Positions 51,333 to 61,219 of a DNA stretch of 64,000 bases are shown here, piece by piece. A model generated the notes under the pieces. That model saw only the letters and a program-made list of their open reading frames with translations, made no database searches and had not been told where the DNA came from. Within the stretch, counting starts at the first letter, position 1. Each line of letters starts with the position of its first letter. Origin of the DNA: an uncultured Sphingomonas sp. (lineage in GTDB: Bacteria; Pseudomonadota; Alphaproteobacteria; Sphingomonadales; Sphingomonadaceae); the NCBI GenBank assembly GCA_913775315.1, contig CAJYIX010000004.1:47020-111019 (forward strand), given 5' to 3'. A program made the translations under genes and the position numbers.

Positions 51333-51394
51333 CGTCACCCCAGCGAAGGCTGGGGTCTTTGGCGGTGAGCGATCCCAGCCTTCGCCGGGATGCC
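51333..51394. repeat. Compound palindromic intergenic repeat between thiolase and maoC genes
   Basis: GTCACCCCAGC-GAAG-GCTGGGGT and ATCCCAGC-CTTC-GCCGGGAT form two palindromes with a spacer, in the opposite orientation to the copy at 943-1008 (shared CAGGCTGG, ATCGCTC and CGCTGGGGTGACG on the reverse strand). It fills nearly the whole 82-bp intergenic space between the two co-oriented genes. Confidence 0.7.
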
Positions 51395-51396
51395 GG

Positions 51397-51849
51397 TTAA
51401 ACGAAAATCTGGCTGATCCATTCGGCGATGAGCGCGGGCTTGTCCTCGCCCTCGATTTCAACGGTAAATTCGGTGGTCTGCTGCCACTGGCCCGGCCGCT
51501 TTTCGGCGAGCTCCAGCAGCTTGAAATGCCCGCGCACGCGCTTCCCCGAGCGGACCGGCGTCAGGAAGCGGACGCGGTTGCCGCCATAGTTCACGCCCAT
51601 CTTCGCATCCGCGATGGCCAGCCCCTCGGTCCGCTCGGCCAGCAGCGGCATCAGCGAGAGGGTCAGGAACCCGTGCGCGATCGTGCCGCCGAACGGGGTC
51701 TGGGCGGCGCGGTCGGGGTCGATATGGATGAACTGGCGGTCGCCGGTCGCCTCGGCAAACCGGTCGATCATCGCCTGATCCACGCGCACCCAGTCGGACG
51801 TGCGGACCGTCCCGACCTCTTTGGCGCGTTCTTGGATGGCGACGGGCAT
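51397..51849 (-). CDS. MaoC-like enoyl-CoA hydratase
   Basis: A 150-residue hot-dog-fold hydratase. The catalytic block DRQFIHIDPDRA ... TPFGGTIAHGFLTLSL has the Asp-His pair of R-specific enoyl-CoA hydratases. Products could be (R)-3-hydroxyacyl-CoA for PHA synthesis or intermediates of beta-oxidation. It lies upstream of the thiolase on the same strand, separated by a repeat, and divergent from putA. Confidence 0.88.
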   Translation of the reverse strand: MPVAIQERAKEVGTVRTSDWVRVDQAMIDRFAEATGDRQFIHIDPDRAAQTPFGGTIAHGFLTLSLMPLLAERTEGLAIADAKMGVNYGGNRVRFLTPVRSGKRVRGHFKLLELAEKRPGQWQQTTEFTVEIEGEDKPALIAEWISQIFV

Positions 51850-51866
51850 TCCCTCTCCGCAGGCTT

Positions 51867-51885
51867 TGGCGCATATCGCGCGCCA
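51867..51885. promoter_or_regulatory. Palindrome in the putA/maoC divergent promoter region
   Basis: TGGCGC and GCGCCA separated by 7 bases lie in the 92-bp region between the divergent starts. In alphaproteobacteria putA is often controlled by an Lrp-family activator (PutR), but I cannot match a defined site, so this is only a candidate. Confidence 0.25.
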
Positions 51886-51941
51886 TCATCTAGTGGCGAG
51901 GCGGGCGTGCTCGCAAGCCCAAAGAAACCGGAAACACGAAA

Positions 51942-54911
51942 ATGCAGATGGCCCTAACGTCACCCGCCCGAGATGCGCTGGCAAAGCTGCACCGCGCGAG
52001 CGAACCCGATGTTCTAAAACCGCTCCTGGACCGCGCGCGGCTGTCGCCCGATTCGCGTGAGCGGGTGCTGGGCCATGCCGCCGGGCTGATCGCCGACCTG
52101 CGCGCGGCGCAGACCAAGGGGTGGGTGAACCAGTTCCTGCAGGAATATCGCCTCAATTCGTCGGAGGGCGTGGCGCTCCTGAGCCTCGCCGAAGCGTTCC
52201 TGCGCGTGCCCGATCCCGAGACCGCCGACCTGCTCATCGCCGACAAGCTGGGCGATGCGGACTGGCGCGCGCACACGGGGAAGTCGAACTCGGCGCTGGT
52301 CAATTCGGCGACCTGGGGGCTGGTCGTCGGCCGCGCGCTGGTGGGCGAGGGGGCGGCGGGTGCGCTCAAGCGCCTGATCGCCCGCGCGGGCGAGCCGTTC
52401 GTGCGTCAGGCCGTGGGCGCGGCGATGCGGATGATGGGCGAGGTCTTCGTGATGGGCCGCACCATCGACGAAGCCGCCCGCCGCATGAAGAAGCCCGAGA
52501 ATCGCGGCTTCACGGCGAGCTTTGACATGCTGGGCGAGGCGGCGCGGACCAGGGCGGATGCCGAGCGTTATTTCGAGGCCTATGTCGGCGCGATCCGCGC
52601 AGTCGGCAGCGATCCGGCGGCGGGCCATTCGGTGAGCGTCAAGCTGTCGGCGCTCCACCCCCGCTACGAAGTCGGCCAATGGGACACGTGCGTCCCCGAG
52701 CTGACCGACATGCTGGCACAGCTCGCGACCGAGGCGGCGGGGCGCGGAATCGCGCTGACCGTCGATGCGGAGGAGAGCGAGCGGCTGGAAATGAGCCTCG
52801 AGATCATCGGTGCGGTCGCAAGGCGTCCCGAGCTGTCGGGCTGGGACGGATACGGCATGGCAGTGCAGGCCTATGGCAAGCGGGCGCGGGCGGTCATCCG
52901 CTGGGCAGATGCGCTCGGCCGCGTAATGAACGTGCGGCTGGTCAAGGGCGCCTATTGGGACAGCGAGATCAAGCGGACGCAGGTCGAGGGGCTTAGCGAC
53001 TATCCGCTGTTTACGCGCAAGGCGGCGACCGACGTCTCCTATCTCGCCTGCGCGCGCGACATGCTCGACGCGGTGCATATCCGCCCGGCCTTCGCCAGCC
53101 ACAACGCGCTGACCGTCGCGACCATCCTCGAATGGGCGGGGGATTCGCGCGACTTCGAGTTCCAGCGGCTGCATGGGATGGGCGAGGGGCTGTACGAGCG
53201 GCTGGTGCGCGAAGAGGGCTATCACTGCCGCATCTATGCGCCGGTCGGCGGGCACCGCGACCTGCTCGCCTATCTGGTCCGCCGGCTGCTGGAGAACGGG
53301 GCCAACTCGAGCTTCGTCCACCAGCTTGCCGACGAGCATCTGACCGACGAGGAACTGCTCGCCGACCCGGTCGAGAAAATCGCCGAGGTGGGCGGCACGC
53401 GGCATCCCTCGATCCCGCTGCCGAAGGATTTGTTCGGCGCGTGGGGCAACAGCGAGGGCATCGACCTGTTCGACCGCGCCATCCTGAAGGCGACGAGCGA
53501 CGCGATCGCCGCCGCGCCGGTGCCGCATGTCGGCAAGGTGGCTGGCAGCGATGTCGGCCTCGCCATCGCCAAGGCGCAGGCGGCGTTCCCCGCCTGGAAC
53601 GGGCGCGCGCCCGAAGAGCGCGCCGCGATCCTCGAACGCTATGCCGATCTGCTCGAAGCCAACCGCGTCGAGCTGATGGCCTATGCGGTTAAGGAGGCGT
53701 TCAAGACGATCCCCGACGCGCTTGGCGAAATCCGCGAGGCGGCCGATTTCTGTCGCTATTACGCGATGCAGGCGCGCGGCATCCTCGCGCCGCGCGTGCT
53801 GCCGGGGCCGACCGGCGAGCGCAACGAACTGCGCATGGGCGGGCGCGGCACCTGGGCGACGATCGCGCCGTGGAACTTCCCGCTGGCGATCTTCACCGGC
53901 CAGAACGTCGCCGCTTTGGTGACCGGCAACACCGTCGTCGCCAAGCCCGCGCCGCAGACGCCGGGCATCGCCGCGCGCGCGGTCGAGCTAGCGCATGAAG
54001 CGGGGGTGCCGGCCGATGCGCTGATCCTCGTCACCGGCGGGCCGGAGGTCGGCGCGGCGCTGACCACGGATGAGCGGATCGCGGGCGTTGCCTTCACTGG
54101 CTCCACGCCGACGGCCAAGAAGATCGCCCGCGCGCTACTATCGGACGATGACCGCGCGATCGTGCCGCTGATTGCCGAGACGGGCGGCGTCAATGCGATG
54201 ATCGTCGATTCGACCGCGCTGCCCGAACAGGTCGTGGCGGACGTGGTGACCAGCGCCTTCCGTTCGGCGGGGCAGCGCTGCTCGGCGCTTCGCCTCCTGA
54301 TCCTTCAGGAGGAGATCGCCGAACCGATCCTCGAAATGCTGAAGGGCGCGATGCAGTTGCTGCGAGTGGGCGACCCCGCCGATCCGCGCACCGATGTCGG
54401 GCCGGTGATCGACGATGCGGCATACGAAAAGCTGATGGCGTACCGCGAGAGCGTGCGCGGCCGCTGGATCGGCACGATCGACGTGCCCGCCGAGGGCCGT
54501 TTCGTCCCGCCGACCGCGATCCGGATCGACCGGATCGAGGACCTGAACGCCGAGTGGTTCGGTCCGCTGCTCCACGTCGCCACCTGGCCCGCGGGCGAGC
54601 TGACGAAGACGATCGAGCGGGTCAATGCAAAGCGCTTCGGCCTGACGATGGGCCTGCACAGCCGCATCGTCCGCTCGGCCGAGATCGCCGAGGCGAGGGC
54701 GCATGTCGGCAATCTCTACATCAACCGCTCGATGATCGGCGCGGTCGTCGGCAGCCAGCCGTTCGGCGGCGAGGGGCTGTCGGGGACGGGACCGAAGGCG
54801 GGCGGGCCAAACTACCTGCCGCGCTTCTGCGCCGAACGGGCGGTGTCGGTGGACACGACGAGCGCGGGCGGCAATGCGAGCCTGCTGAGCCTGGACGAAG
54901 GGGGGATTTGA
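51942..54911 (+). CDS. putA: Bifunctional proline dehydrogenase / L-glutamate-5-semialdehyde dehydrogenase
   Basis: A 989-residue bifunctional enzyme that oxidises proline to glutamate in two steps with substrate channelling. The N-terminal FAD-dependent proline dehydrogenase barrel (about 60-460) has the LVKGAYWDSEIKR block; the C-terminal NAD-dependent aldehyde dehydrogenase (about 500-980) has the oxyanion/cofactor motifs (FTGSTPTAKKIARALL) and the catalytic Cys in SAGQRCSALRLL. It lacks the N-terminal ribbon-helix-helix DNA-binding domain of E. coli PutA, so it is the shorter, non-regulatory type. ATG 51942 is used; ATG 51948 is an alternative. Convergent with argG. Confidence 0.96.
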   Translation: MQMALTSPARDALAKLHRASEPDVLKPLLDRARLSPDSRERVLGHAAGLIADLRAAQTKGWVNQFLQEYRLNSSEGVALLSLAEAFLRVPDPETADLLIADKLGDADWRAHTGKSNSALVNSATWGLVVGRALVGEGAAGALKRLIARAGEPFVRQAVGAAMRMMGEVFVMGRTIDEAARRMKKPENRGFTASFDMLGEAARTRADAERYFEAYVGAIRAVGSDPAAGHSVSVKLSALHPRYEVGQWDTCVPELTDMLAQLATEAAGRGIALTVDAEESERLEMSLEIIGAVARRPELSGWDGYGMAVQAYGKRARAVIRWADALGRVMNVRLVKGAYWDSEIKRTQVEGLSDYPLFTRKAATDVSYLACARDMLDAVHIRPAFASHNALTVATILEWAGDSRDFEFQRLHGMGEGLYERLVREEGYHCRIYAPVGGHRDLLAYLVRRLLENGANSSFVHQLADEHLTDEELLADPVEKIAEVGGTRHPSIPLPKDLFGAWGNSEGIDLFDRAILKATSDAIAAAPVPHVGKVAGSDVGLAIAKAQAAFPAWNGRAPEERAAILERYADLLEANRVELMAYAVKEAFKTIPDALGEIREAADFCRYYAMQARGILAPRVLPGPTGERNELRMGGRGTWATIAPWNFPLAIFTGQNVAALVTGNTVVAKPAPQTPGIAARAVELAHEAGVPADALILVTGGPEVGAALTTDERIAGVAFTGSTPTAKKIARALLSDDDRAIVPLIAETGGVNAMIVDSTALPEQVVADVVTSAFRSAGQRCSALRLLILQEEIAEPILEMLKGAMQLLRVGDPADPRTDVGPVIDDAAYEKLMAYRESVRGRWIGTIDVPAEGRFVPPTAIRIDRIEDLNAEWFGPLLHVATWPAGELTKTIERVNAKRFGLTMGLHSRIVRSAEIAEARAHVGNLYINRSMIGAVVGSQPFGGEGLSGTGPKAGGPNYLPRFCAERAVSVDTTSAGGNASLLSLDEGGI

Positions 54912-54919
54912 TCAGGCGT

Positions 54920-54950
54920 CCGCCGCCCCGGCACCCTGCCGGGGCGGCGG
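54920..54950. terminator. Strong hairpin between convergent putA and argG
   Basis: A perfect 13-bp inverted repeat, CCGCCGCCCCGGC / GCCGGGGCGGCGG with a 5-base loop, lies between the two stop codons. On the plus strand it is followed by GTAGCGGTTTT, giving a reasonable terminator for putA; on the minus strand no T-run follows. Confidence 0.75.
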
Positions 54951-54959
54951 GTAGCGGTT

Positions 54960-56180
<1,221 letters not shown>

Positions 56181-56211
56181 GGGGGCAGGCTCCGCAACGT
56201 TCAGGGATCGG

Positions 56212-56288
56212 TGGTGCCCCGAGAGAGACTCGAACTCCCGACCTGCGGTTTAGGAAACCGTTGCTCTGTCCTGCTGAGCTATCGGGGC
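56212..56288 (-). tRNA. tRNA-Arg (anticodon CCT)
   Basis: A complete 77-nt tRNA with encoded CCA. The acceptor stem GCCCCGA / TCGGGGC is perfect, followed by discriminator A and CCA. The D-arm GCTC / GAGC and the T-arm GGGAG-TTCGAGT-CTCTC are normal (one G-T pair). The anticodon loop TTCCTAA gives CCT, reading the Arg codon AGG. In the anticodon stem the pair at 27-43 is A-C, a mismatch. It lies upstream of argG. Confidence 0.93.
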
Positions 56289-56323
56289 ACGCGCGCCCGC
56301 CCTATGGCAGCGGGGCGGCGGAA

Positions 56324-56776
56324 TCAATTGCGCGTCTCGGGCGGGACCACCGGGAAGGGCAGGGGGGCGATCGGCACGCCCTCCTCCGCCAGCGCCTTCG
56401 CCTCGGCAAGGCTGGCCTGACCGTGGATCGGGGTTTCGAGCGCGTCGCCGACATGCATCGCGCGCGCCTTGTCGGCAAAGGCGGTGCCGACCCATTGCGA
56501 TTTCTCAAGCGCCTTGGCCTGTGCCGCGGCCATTGCGGCCAGCGCCGCCTTGACCGCGGCGGGGGTCGGCGGCTCATCGGCTTTAGCAGGCACGGCGGCG
56601 CGCTGGTTGCCCTTGGCGCCGACATTGGGGGCCATCACCGCCTTCTCGATCTCGGCCGAGCCGCAGAGCGGGCAGGCGACAAGGCCGCCGGCGCGCTGCT
56701 CCTCATAGGCGGCGCTGCTGCCGAACCACGCCTCGAACACATGGCCGGTGCCGCAGCGCAGGTCGAAGACGATCAC
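56324..56776 (-). CDS. DUF1178 family protein
   Basis: A 150-residue protein of the DUF1178 family, with an N-terminal zinc-finger-like region (FDLRCGTGHVFEAWF ... ACPLCGSAEIEKAVMAP; three visible Cys plus a His) and a C-terminal helical part. Function is unknown. The start is GTG 56776, overlapping the stop of the nitrilase-like gene (GTGA). It ends a comF-grxC-nit-DUF1178 operon seen widely in alphaproteobacteria. Confidence 0.87.
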   Translation of the reverse strand: MIVFDLRCGTGHVFEAWFGSSAAYEEQRAGGLVACPLCGSAEIEKAVMAPNVGAKGNQRAAVPAKADEPPTPAAVKAALAAMAAAQAKALEKSQWVGTAFADKARAMHVGDALETPIHGQASLAEAKALAEEGVPIAPLPFPVVPPETRN

Positions 56777-57597
56777 CGCGCAACCTCGACCGCGGGGATC
56801 GGGCGCGCGTGATCGAGCACTGGGATGCGCGCTCGCACTTCCGCCACGCGCTCGGGCTCAATCTCGGCGAACCCGAGGCCCGGCGCATCGCCCATGTCGA
56901 GCAGTACGTCCCCCCAAGGATCGACGACAAGCGAATGGCCATAGGTCGCGCGGCCGTCTTCGTGCTCGCCGGTCTGCGCGGCGGCGATGACGAAACAGCC
57001 CGTCTCGACCGCGCGAGCGCGCAGGAGGAGGTGCCAGTGCGCCTCCCCAGTCGGACGGGTGAAGGCAGCGGGTACCGACAGAAGCTGTGCGCCCGCCGCA
57101 CCCAGCGCGTGATAGAGAGCGGCAAAGCGCAGGTCGTAGCAGATGGTAAGGCCCATCAGCCCGAGCGGCGTCTGCGCCAGCACCGCGCGCTGGCCCGGCG
57201 CATAGACCGCCGACTCGCGCCAGCGATCGCCGATGCCGACATTCACGTCGAACAGATGCAGCTTGTCGTAGCGCGCGCTGATCTCGCCGGCGCTGTCGAT
57301 GACGAACGTCCGATTGGCGAAGCGACCGTCCGCCTGACGCACCGCCAGCGAGCCGAGGCTGACCCACAGGCCATGCGCCTTGGCGGCTGCCCGGACCGCG
57401 GCGAGCACGGGCTCCGCCGCCTCGCCGACGATGCTGGCCGCCGCCCGCTCGCGGTCGCGGTCGATCAGGTTCGACATTTCGGGCGTGAACAGCATCGACG
57501 CGCCGCCTGCCTTCGCCTCGGCGACGGCATCGACGATGGTTGCGGCATTGGCCGCGGGGTCGATGCCCGCGGTCATCTGTAGAAGCGCGAACTTCAC
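56773..57597 (-). CDS. Carbon-nitrogen hydrolase (Nit1/omega-amidase-like)
   Basis: A 274-residue member of the nitrilase superfamily with the Glu-Lys-Cys triad: Glu in FTPEMSNL, Lys in YDKLHLFD and Cys in LTICYDLRF. The block with YGHSLVVDPWG is typical of the Nit/deaminated-glutathione-amidase branch, so it probably repairs deaminated glutathione or acts as an omega-amidase. The start is GTG 57597, overlapping the glutaredoxin stop (GTGA). Pairing with a glutaredoxin gene fits a glutathione-linked role. Confidence 0.88.
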   Translation of the reverse strand: MKFALLQMTAGIDPAANAATIVDAVAEAKAGGASMLFTPEMSNLIDRDRERAAASIVGEAAEPVLAAVRAAAKAHGLWVSLGSLAVRQADGRFANRTFVIDSAGEISARYDKLHLFDVNVGIGDRWRESAVYAPGQRAVLAQTPLGLMGLTICYDLRFAALYHALGAAGAQLLSVPAAFTRPTGEAHWHLLLRARAVETGCFVIAAAQTGEHEDGRATYGHSLVVDPWGDVLLDMGDAPGLGFAEIEPERVAEVRARIPVLDHARPIPAVEVAR

Positions 57598-57851
57598 GCC
57601 GACAGCAATGCGTCGAGCCGTCCCTCGCGCTCCAGCGCGGCAAGGTCGTCGGAACCGCCGACATGCGCGCCGTCGATGAACACCTGCGGCACGGTGGTGC
57701 GGCCGTTCGCGCGGTCGATCATCTCGGCGCGCTTCGGCCCGCCCATGGTGATGTCATATTCCTCGAACGCCGCGCCCTTCTGCGAAAGGAGCCGCTTGGC
57801 GCGCGTGCAATAGGGGCACCACGCCTTGGTATAGATTTCGACATTGGCCAT
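57594..57851 (-). CDS. grxC: Glutaredoxin 3
   Basis: An 85-residue dithiol glutaredoxin. The N-terminal MANVEIYTKAWCPYCTRAK has the CPYC active site (Cys12, Cys15), and TVPQVFIDGAHVGGSDD carries the cis-Pro and GG-S-DD glutathione-binding signature. It reduces protein disulfides and mixed disulfides using glutathione. It lies between comF upstream and the Nit-like gene, with which it overlaps. Confidence 0.95.
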   Translation of the reverse strand: MANVEIYTKAWCPYCTRAKRLLSQKGAAFEEYDITMGGPKRAEMIDRANGRTTVPQVFIDGAHVGGSDDLAALEREGRLDALLSA

Positions 57852-57882
57852 CCGTTCGAGGTGGAAAGCGCGGGCGCGCTTG

Positions 57883-58524
57883 TCAATCGTCGGAACCGGC
57901 CATGACGCGCGCGAAGACCAGCGTGGTCACGCGTGCGCCCGCCGCTTCGAGCACGCCGACGCAACCGCCGGTGGTCGCGCCGGTGGTGAACACGTCGTCG
58001 ATCAGGACGACATGACACCCCGACAGCGCTGCCGCATCGCGCACCGCGAACGCCCCCGCCACCGCTCGCCGCCGCGCGGCAAAGCCCAGCCCGCGCAGGA
58101 CCGGCGTCGCGCGGGTGCGGACCAGTAGGTCGTGGCGGACCGCCACACCGCTCGAACGCGCCAGCGATGCGGCGATCAGCCCCGCCTGATTGTAGCCGCG
58201 CGACCAGAGCCGCCAGCGGGCAAGCGGCACGGGGACGATCAGGTCGGCGTCGACCGGCATCAGCCGCCGCATCGCCGCCGCGACCGGCTCAGCATGACCA
58301 AGGCGGCGGGCATATTTGAGCTTGAGCAGCACGTCGCGCGCAACGCTGCCATAGGCGACGGCGGCGCGGACCGGCGCGCCCTCGTCGGGCAGGAAGTCCA
58401 GCCCCTGCCAGCAGCGGGCGCAGAACCGATGCGCCTCGCCCGTCACAGCCGCGCATGCCGGGCAGCGCGGCGGCAGCGCATAGTCGACCGCGGCGCGACC
58501 GATGGCGGTGACGATCCTCCTCAC
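57883..58524 (-). CDS. comF: ComF family phosphoribosyltransferase-like protein
   Basis: A 213-residue ComF-type protein. The N-terminal zinc-finger-like region is RCPACAAVTGEAHRFCARCW, and the C-terminal PRPP-binding loop is VVLIDDVFTTGATTGGC. In naturally competent bacteria ComF helps DNA uptake or processing; in others the role is unclear, and competence is not shown here. The start is GTG 58524. It is divergent from a methyltransferase gene 43 bp away and heads the grxC-nit-DUF1178 operon. Confidence 0.92.
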   Translation of the reverse strand: MRRIVTAIGRAAVDYALPPRCPACAAVTGEAHRFCARCWQGLDFLPDEGAPVRAAVAYGSVARDVLLKLKYARRLGHAEPVAAAMRRLMPVDADLIVPVPLARWRLWSRGYNQAGLIAASLARSSGVAVRHDLLVRTRATPVLRGLGFAARRRAVAGAFAVRDAAALSGCHVVLIDDVFTTGATTGGCVGVLEAAGARVTTLVFARVMAGSDD

Positions 58525-58567
58525 GCCCCCTTGTGCGGCCCGCCGCCCCGGCGCACAAGCGCGGGCG

Positions 58568-59419
58568 ATGGCGACGACCCCGCCCCCCGAACCCTTTTCG
58601 CGATCCGCCCGCCGCCTGCGCCGCGACCGCGCCCAGCCGGGCTATGCCGGCCACGATTTCCTGCGCGCGGCGATGCTGGAGGGTATCGAGGAACGGCTGG
58701 CGGCGGTGCAGCGGTCGCTGAAGGACTTCCTGGACCTCGGCAGTTTCGACGGGGCGTTCGTGCCCCCGCCGGGCGCGCGGGTGGCGCGGCTGGATTCGGG
58801 CTTCGCCTTTGCGCGGGCGACCGGGGGCGTGCAGGGGGACGAGGACCGGCTGCCGTTCGCCGATGCCAGCTTCGATTGCGTCGTGTCGGCGGGCGTGCTC
58901 GATCAGGTCAACGACGTGCCGGGCGCGCTGGCGCTCGCGCGGCGGGTGCTGCGGCCCGACGGGCTGTTCCTCGCCGCGTTCGTCGGAGCGGGCAGCCTGC
59001 CCGTCCTGCGCGCCGCGCTGCTGGAGGGGGAGTCGCCGCGGGCGGTGGCGCGGGTGCATCCGCAGATTGACGTGCGCTCGGCCGGCGACCTGCTGTCACG
59101 CGCGGGCCTGACGCTGCCCGTCGCCGACATCGAGCCGCTGGCGGTGCGCTATGCCGGGATCGGTCGGCTGATCGAGGATCTGCGTGGGATGGGGGCGACC
59201 AATCTCCTCAAGGACACGCCGCCGCTCACGCGCACCGCGCTCGCCCGCGCGGCTCAGGCATTCGCCGCGCGCGCCGACGCCGATGGCCGCGTGACCGAGC
59301 GGTTCCAGATCGTCTTCCTGACCGGCTGGGCGCCCGATCCCAGCCAGCCCAAGCCCGCGCGGCGCGGCAGCGGCAGGGCCAGCCTTGCCGACGCGCTCCG
59401 TCCCGAAGGACCCGCATGA
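58568..59419 (+). CDS. SAM-dependent methyltransferase-like protein (BioC/NDUFAF5-like)
   Basis: A 283-residue Rossmann-type methyltransferase-like protein of the BioC/NDUFAF5 type. The usual DLGSFDGAF motif I lies at about residues 56-64 (the DxGxGxG pattern is weakened), RLPFADASFDCVVSAGVLDQVND contains motifs II-III, and VLRPDGLFLAAFVG is motif IV. Related mitochondrial proteins hydroxylate an Arg of NADH dehydrogenase, and alphaproteobacterial homologues often sit near comF. ATG 58568 is chosen over 58502, which overlaps comF antisense. The stop overlaps the downstream gene as ATGA. Confidence 0.8.
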   Translation: MATTPPPEPFSRSARRLRRDRAQPGYAGHDFLRAAMLEGIEERLAAVQRSLKDFLDLGSFDGAFVPPPGARVARLDSGFAFARATGGVQGDEDRLPFADASFDCVVSAGVLDQVNDVPGALALARRVLRPDGLFLAAFVGAGSLPVLRAALLEGESPRAVARVHPQIDVRSAGDLLSRAGLTLPVADIEPLAVRYAGIGRLIEDLRGMGATNLLKDTPPLTRTALARAAQAFAARADADGRVTERFQIVFLTGWAPDPSQPKPARRGSGRASLADALRPEGPA

Positions 59420-60727
59420 TCCGTTCGCTGATCCCGCTCGCCGCGCTGCTCGCCACCCCCGTTGCCGCGCAGGAGCCGGTGCGTAACGCGACGGCGGCGC
59501 AGATAGCTGCGCTGACCGCGCTCTATCGCGACCTTCACGCCAACCCCGAACTCGCTTTTCAGGAGAAGCGTTCGGCGAAACTGATGGCGGAGGCGGCGCG
59601 CAAGGCGGGCTTTACCGTGACTGAGGGCGTCGGCCAGACCGGCGTCGTCGCGGTGATGAAGAACGGCCCCGGCCCGACGCTGCTCATCCGCACCGACATG
59701 GACGGCCTGCCGGTGGCGGAGGCGACGGGGCTGCCCTTTGCCTCGAAAGCGCGTGCGACGACGGCCGAGGGCAACGAGACCGCGGTGATGCATGCCTGTG
59801 GGCACGACACGCACATGGCCGGCTGGGTGGGGACGCTCAACAACCTCGCCCGGATGAAGGATCGCTGGTCGGGTACGCTGGTCATGATCGCGCAGCCCGC
59901 CGAGGAGCGCGGGCTGGGGGCCAAGGCGATGCTCGACGACGGGCCCTACACCCGGTTTCCGAAGCCCGACGTGGCGCTCGCCTTTCACGACAGCGCCTCG
60001 CTGCCCGCGGGCACGATCGGTGCGGCCTGGCTTTGCGCTGGCGACGGTCGATTCGGTCGATCTGGTCGTGCGCGGGGTTGGCGGGCACGGCGCCTATCCC
60101 AGCGGCACGCGCGATCCGGTGGTGCTAGGCGCCAAGATCGTGATGGCGCTCCAGACTTTGGTCAGCCGCGAGAACGATCCGCAATCCCCCGCGGTCGTCA
60201 CGGTCGGCAGCTTCCGCGCGGGCACCAGCCACAATGTGATCGGCGACGAGGCGACGCTCCTCATCACTGTGCGCAGCTATGAGGAGAAGACGCGAAAGCT
60301 CCTCCTCGACGGCATCGCCCGCATCGCCCGCGGCGAGGCGATCGCGAGCGGCGTGCCGGAGGACCGGATGCCGGTGATGACCGTCCGCCCGAACTCGACG
60401 CCCGCGACGTTCAACACCGACCCGCTGACCGGGCGCATCCGCAGCGTGTTCGAGACGCGCTTCGGCAAGGCGCGAGTCGCCGACGTGCCCGCCGCGATGG
60501 TGGGCGAGGATTTCAGCCGCTACTACCTCGCCGACAAGGCGGGGGTGCAGAGCCTGCTCTTCTGGGTCGGCGGGGTGCCGCAGGCCAAATGGGACGCGGT
60601 GCAGGCGTCGGGCGCGTCGCTGCCCTCCCTGCACAGCCCCGCCTGGGCGCCCGACGCCGAAAAGGTGATCGCGACCGCCGCGGAGGCAATGACCGCCGCG
60701 GCGCTCGACGTGCTCAGGAAGGGCTAG
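59416..60727 (+). pseudogene. Frameshifted M20/amidohydrolase family secreted peptidase
   Basis: The full product would be about 435 residues: signal peptide (ending TPVAAQ), catalytic domain with the conserved LHANPELAFQEKRS and DMDGLPV, metal-binding HACGHDTHMAGW and AQPAEERGLGAK, then the dimerisation domain (GVGGHGAYPSGTRDPVVLGAK) and C-terminal MVGEDFSRYYL. The frame breaks in 60022-60028: frame 1 reads AGTIGAAWLCAG, but the family sequence resumes in the next frame as PGFALATVDSVD. Two bases appear missing (one G-C pair of a GGCGCC-like stretch). The downstream frame has no ribosome-binding site. It is either a young pseudogene or a sequencing error; all metal ligands are intact, so the loss would be recent. 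Confidence 0.85.
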
Positions 60728-61191
60728 GCACCCGCCAGCGGCGTGCCCGACCGCTCGCACACATAGCGGGCGAGTTCCTCGCGCAGCGGCATACCGTGGA
60801 TCGAGCGCAGCGGGCCGTCATGCGCCACGTCGCTTTCCACCCGCCCGCGCGTCGGCGCGACGCCGACGACGTGGAACAGGCGCTTTCCGCAATCCACCTC
60901 GGTCCGGGCATAGGCAACGCGGTCGTCATGCTCCTGCCGGATGATCGCGATGCTCGTGCCCGCCAGCGTTGAGCGGTGGCGCAGCAGGTAATAATCGGAC
61001 CGCGCGTCCGACGGCGTGGGGATCAGGTCGCCGACGATATCGAGGCGGGCCGGCTTGGGCGCCGCCACCTCGGTCTCGGCCAGATTGCGCAGTACCACGG
61101 TGCCGCCGTCATTGCTCGACGCGTCGCTCGTCCCGCACGCGCCCAGCATCAATGCCCCGGTCATCACCCCCATCGCCATCATCGTCCGCAT
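60724..61191 (-). CDS. Putative lipoprotein of unknown function
   Basis: A 155-residue lipoprotein with signal MRTMMAMGVMTGALMLGAC (lipobox Cys19). The mature part has no recognised domain; a short conserved-looking segment is DYYLLRHRSTLAGTSIAII with a distant Cys pair (Cys at about 107 and 147). Upstream GAGGAGA supports the start at 61191. The stop overlaps that of the convergent M20 gene in CTAG. Confidence 0.6.
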   Translation of the reverse strand: MRTMMAMGVMTGALMLGACGTSDASSNDGGTVVLRNLAETEVAAPKPARLDIVGDLIPTPSDARSDYYLLRHRSTLAGTSIAIIRQEHDDRVAYARTEVDCGKRLFHVVGVAPTRGRVESDVAHDGPLRSIHGMPLREELARYVCERSGTPLAGA

Positions 61192-61219
61192 ACCGGCATC
61201 TCTCCTCGAAAAGGGGCGC

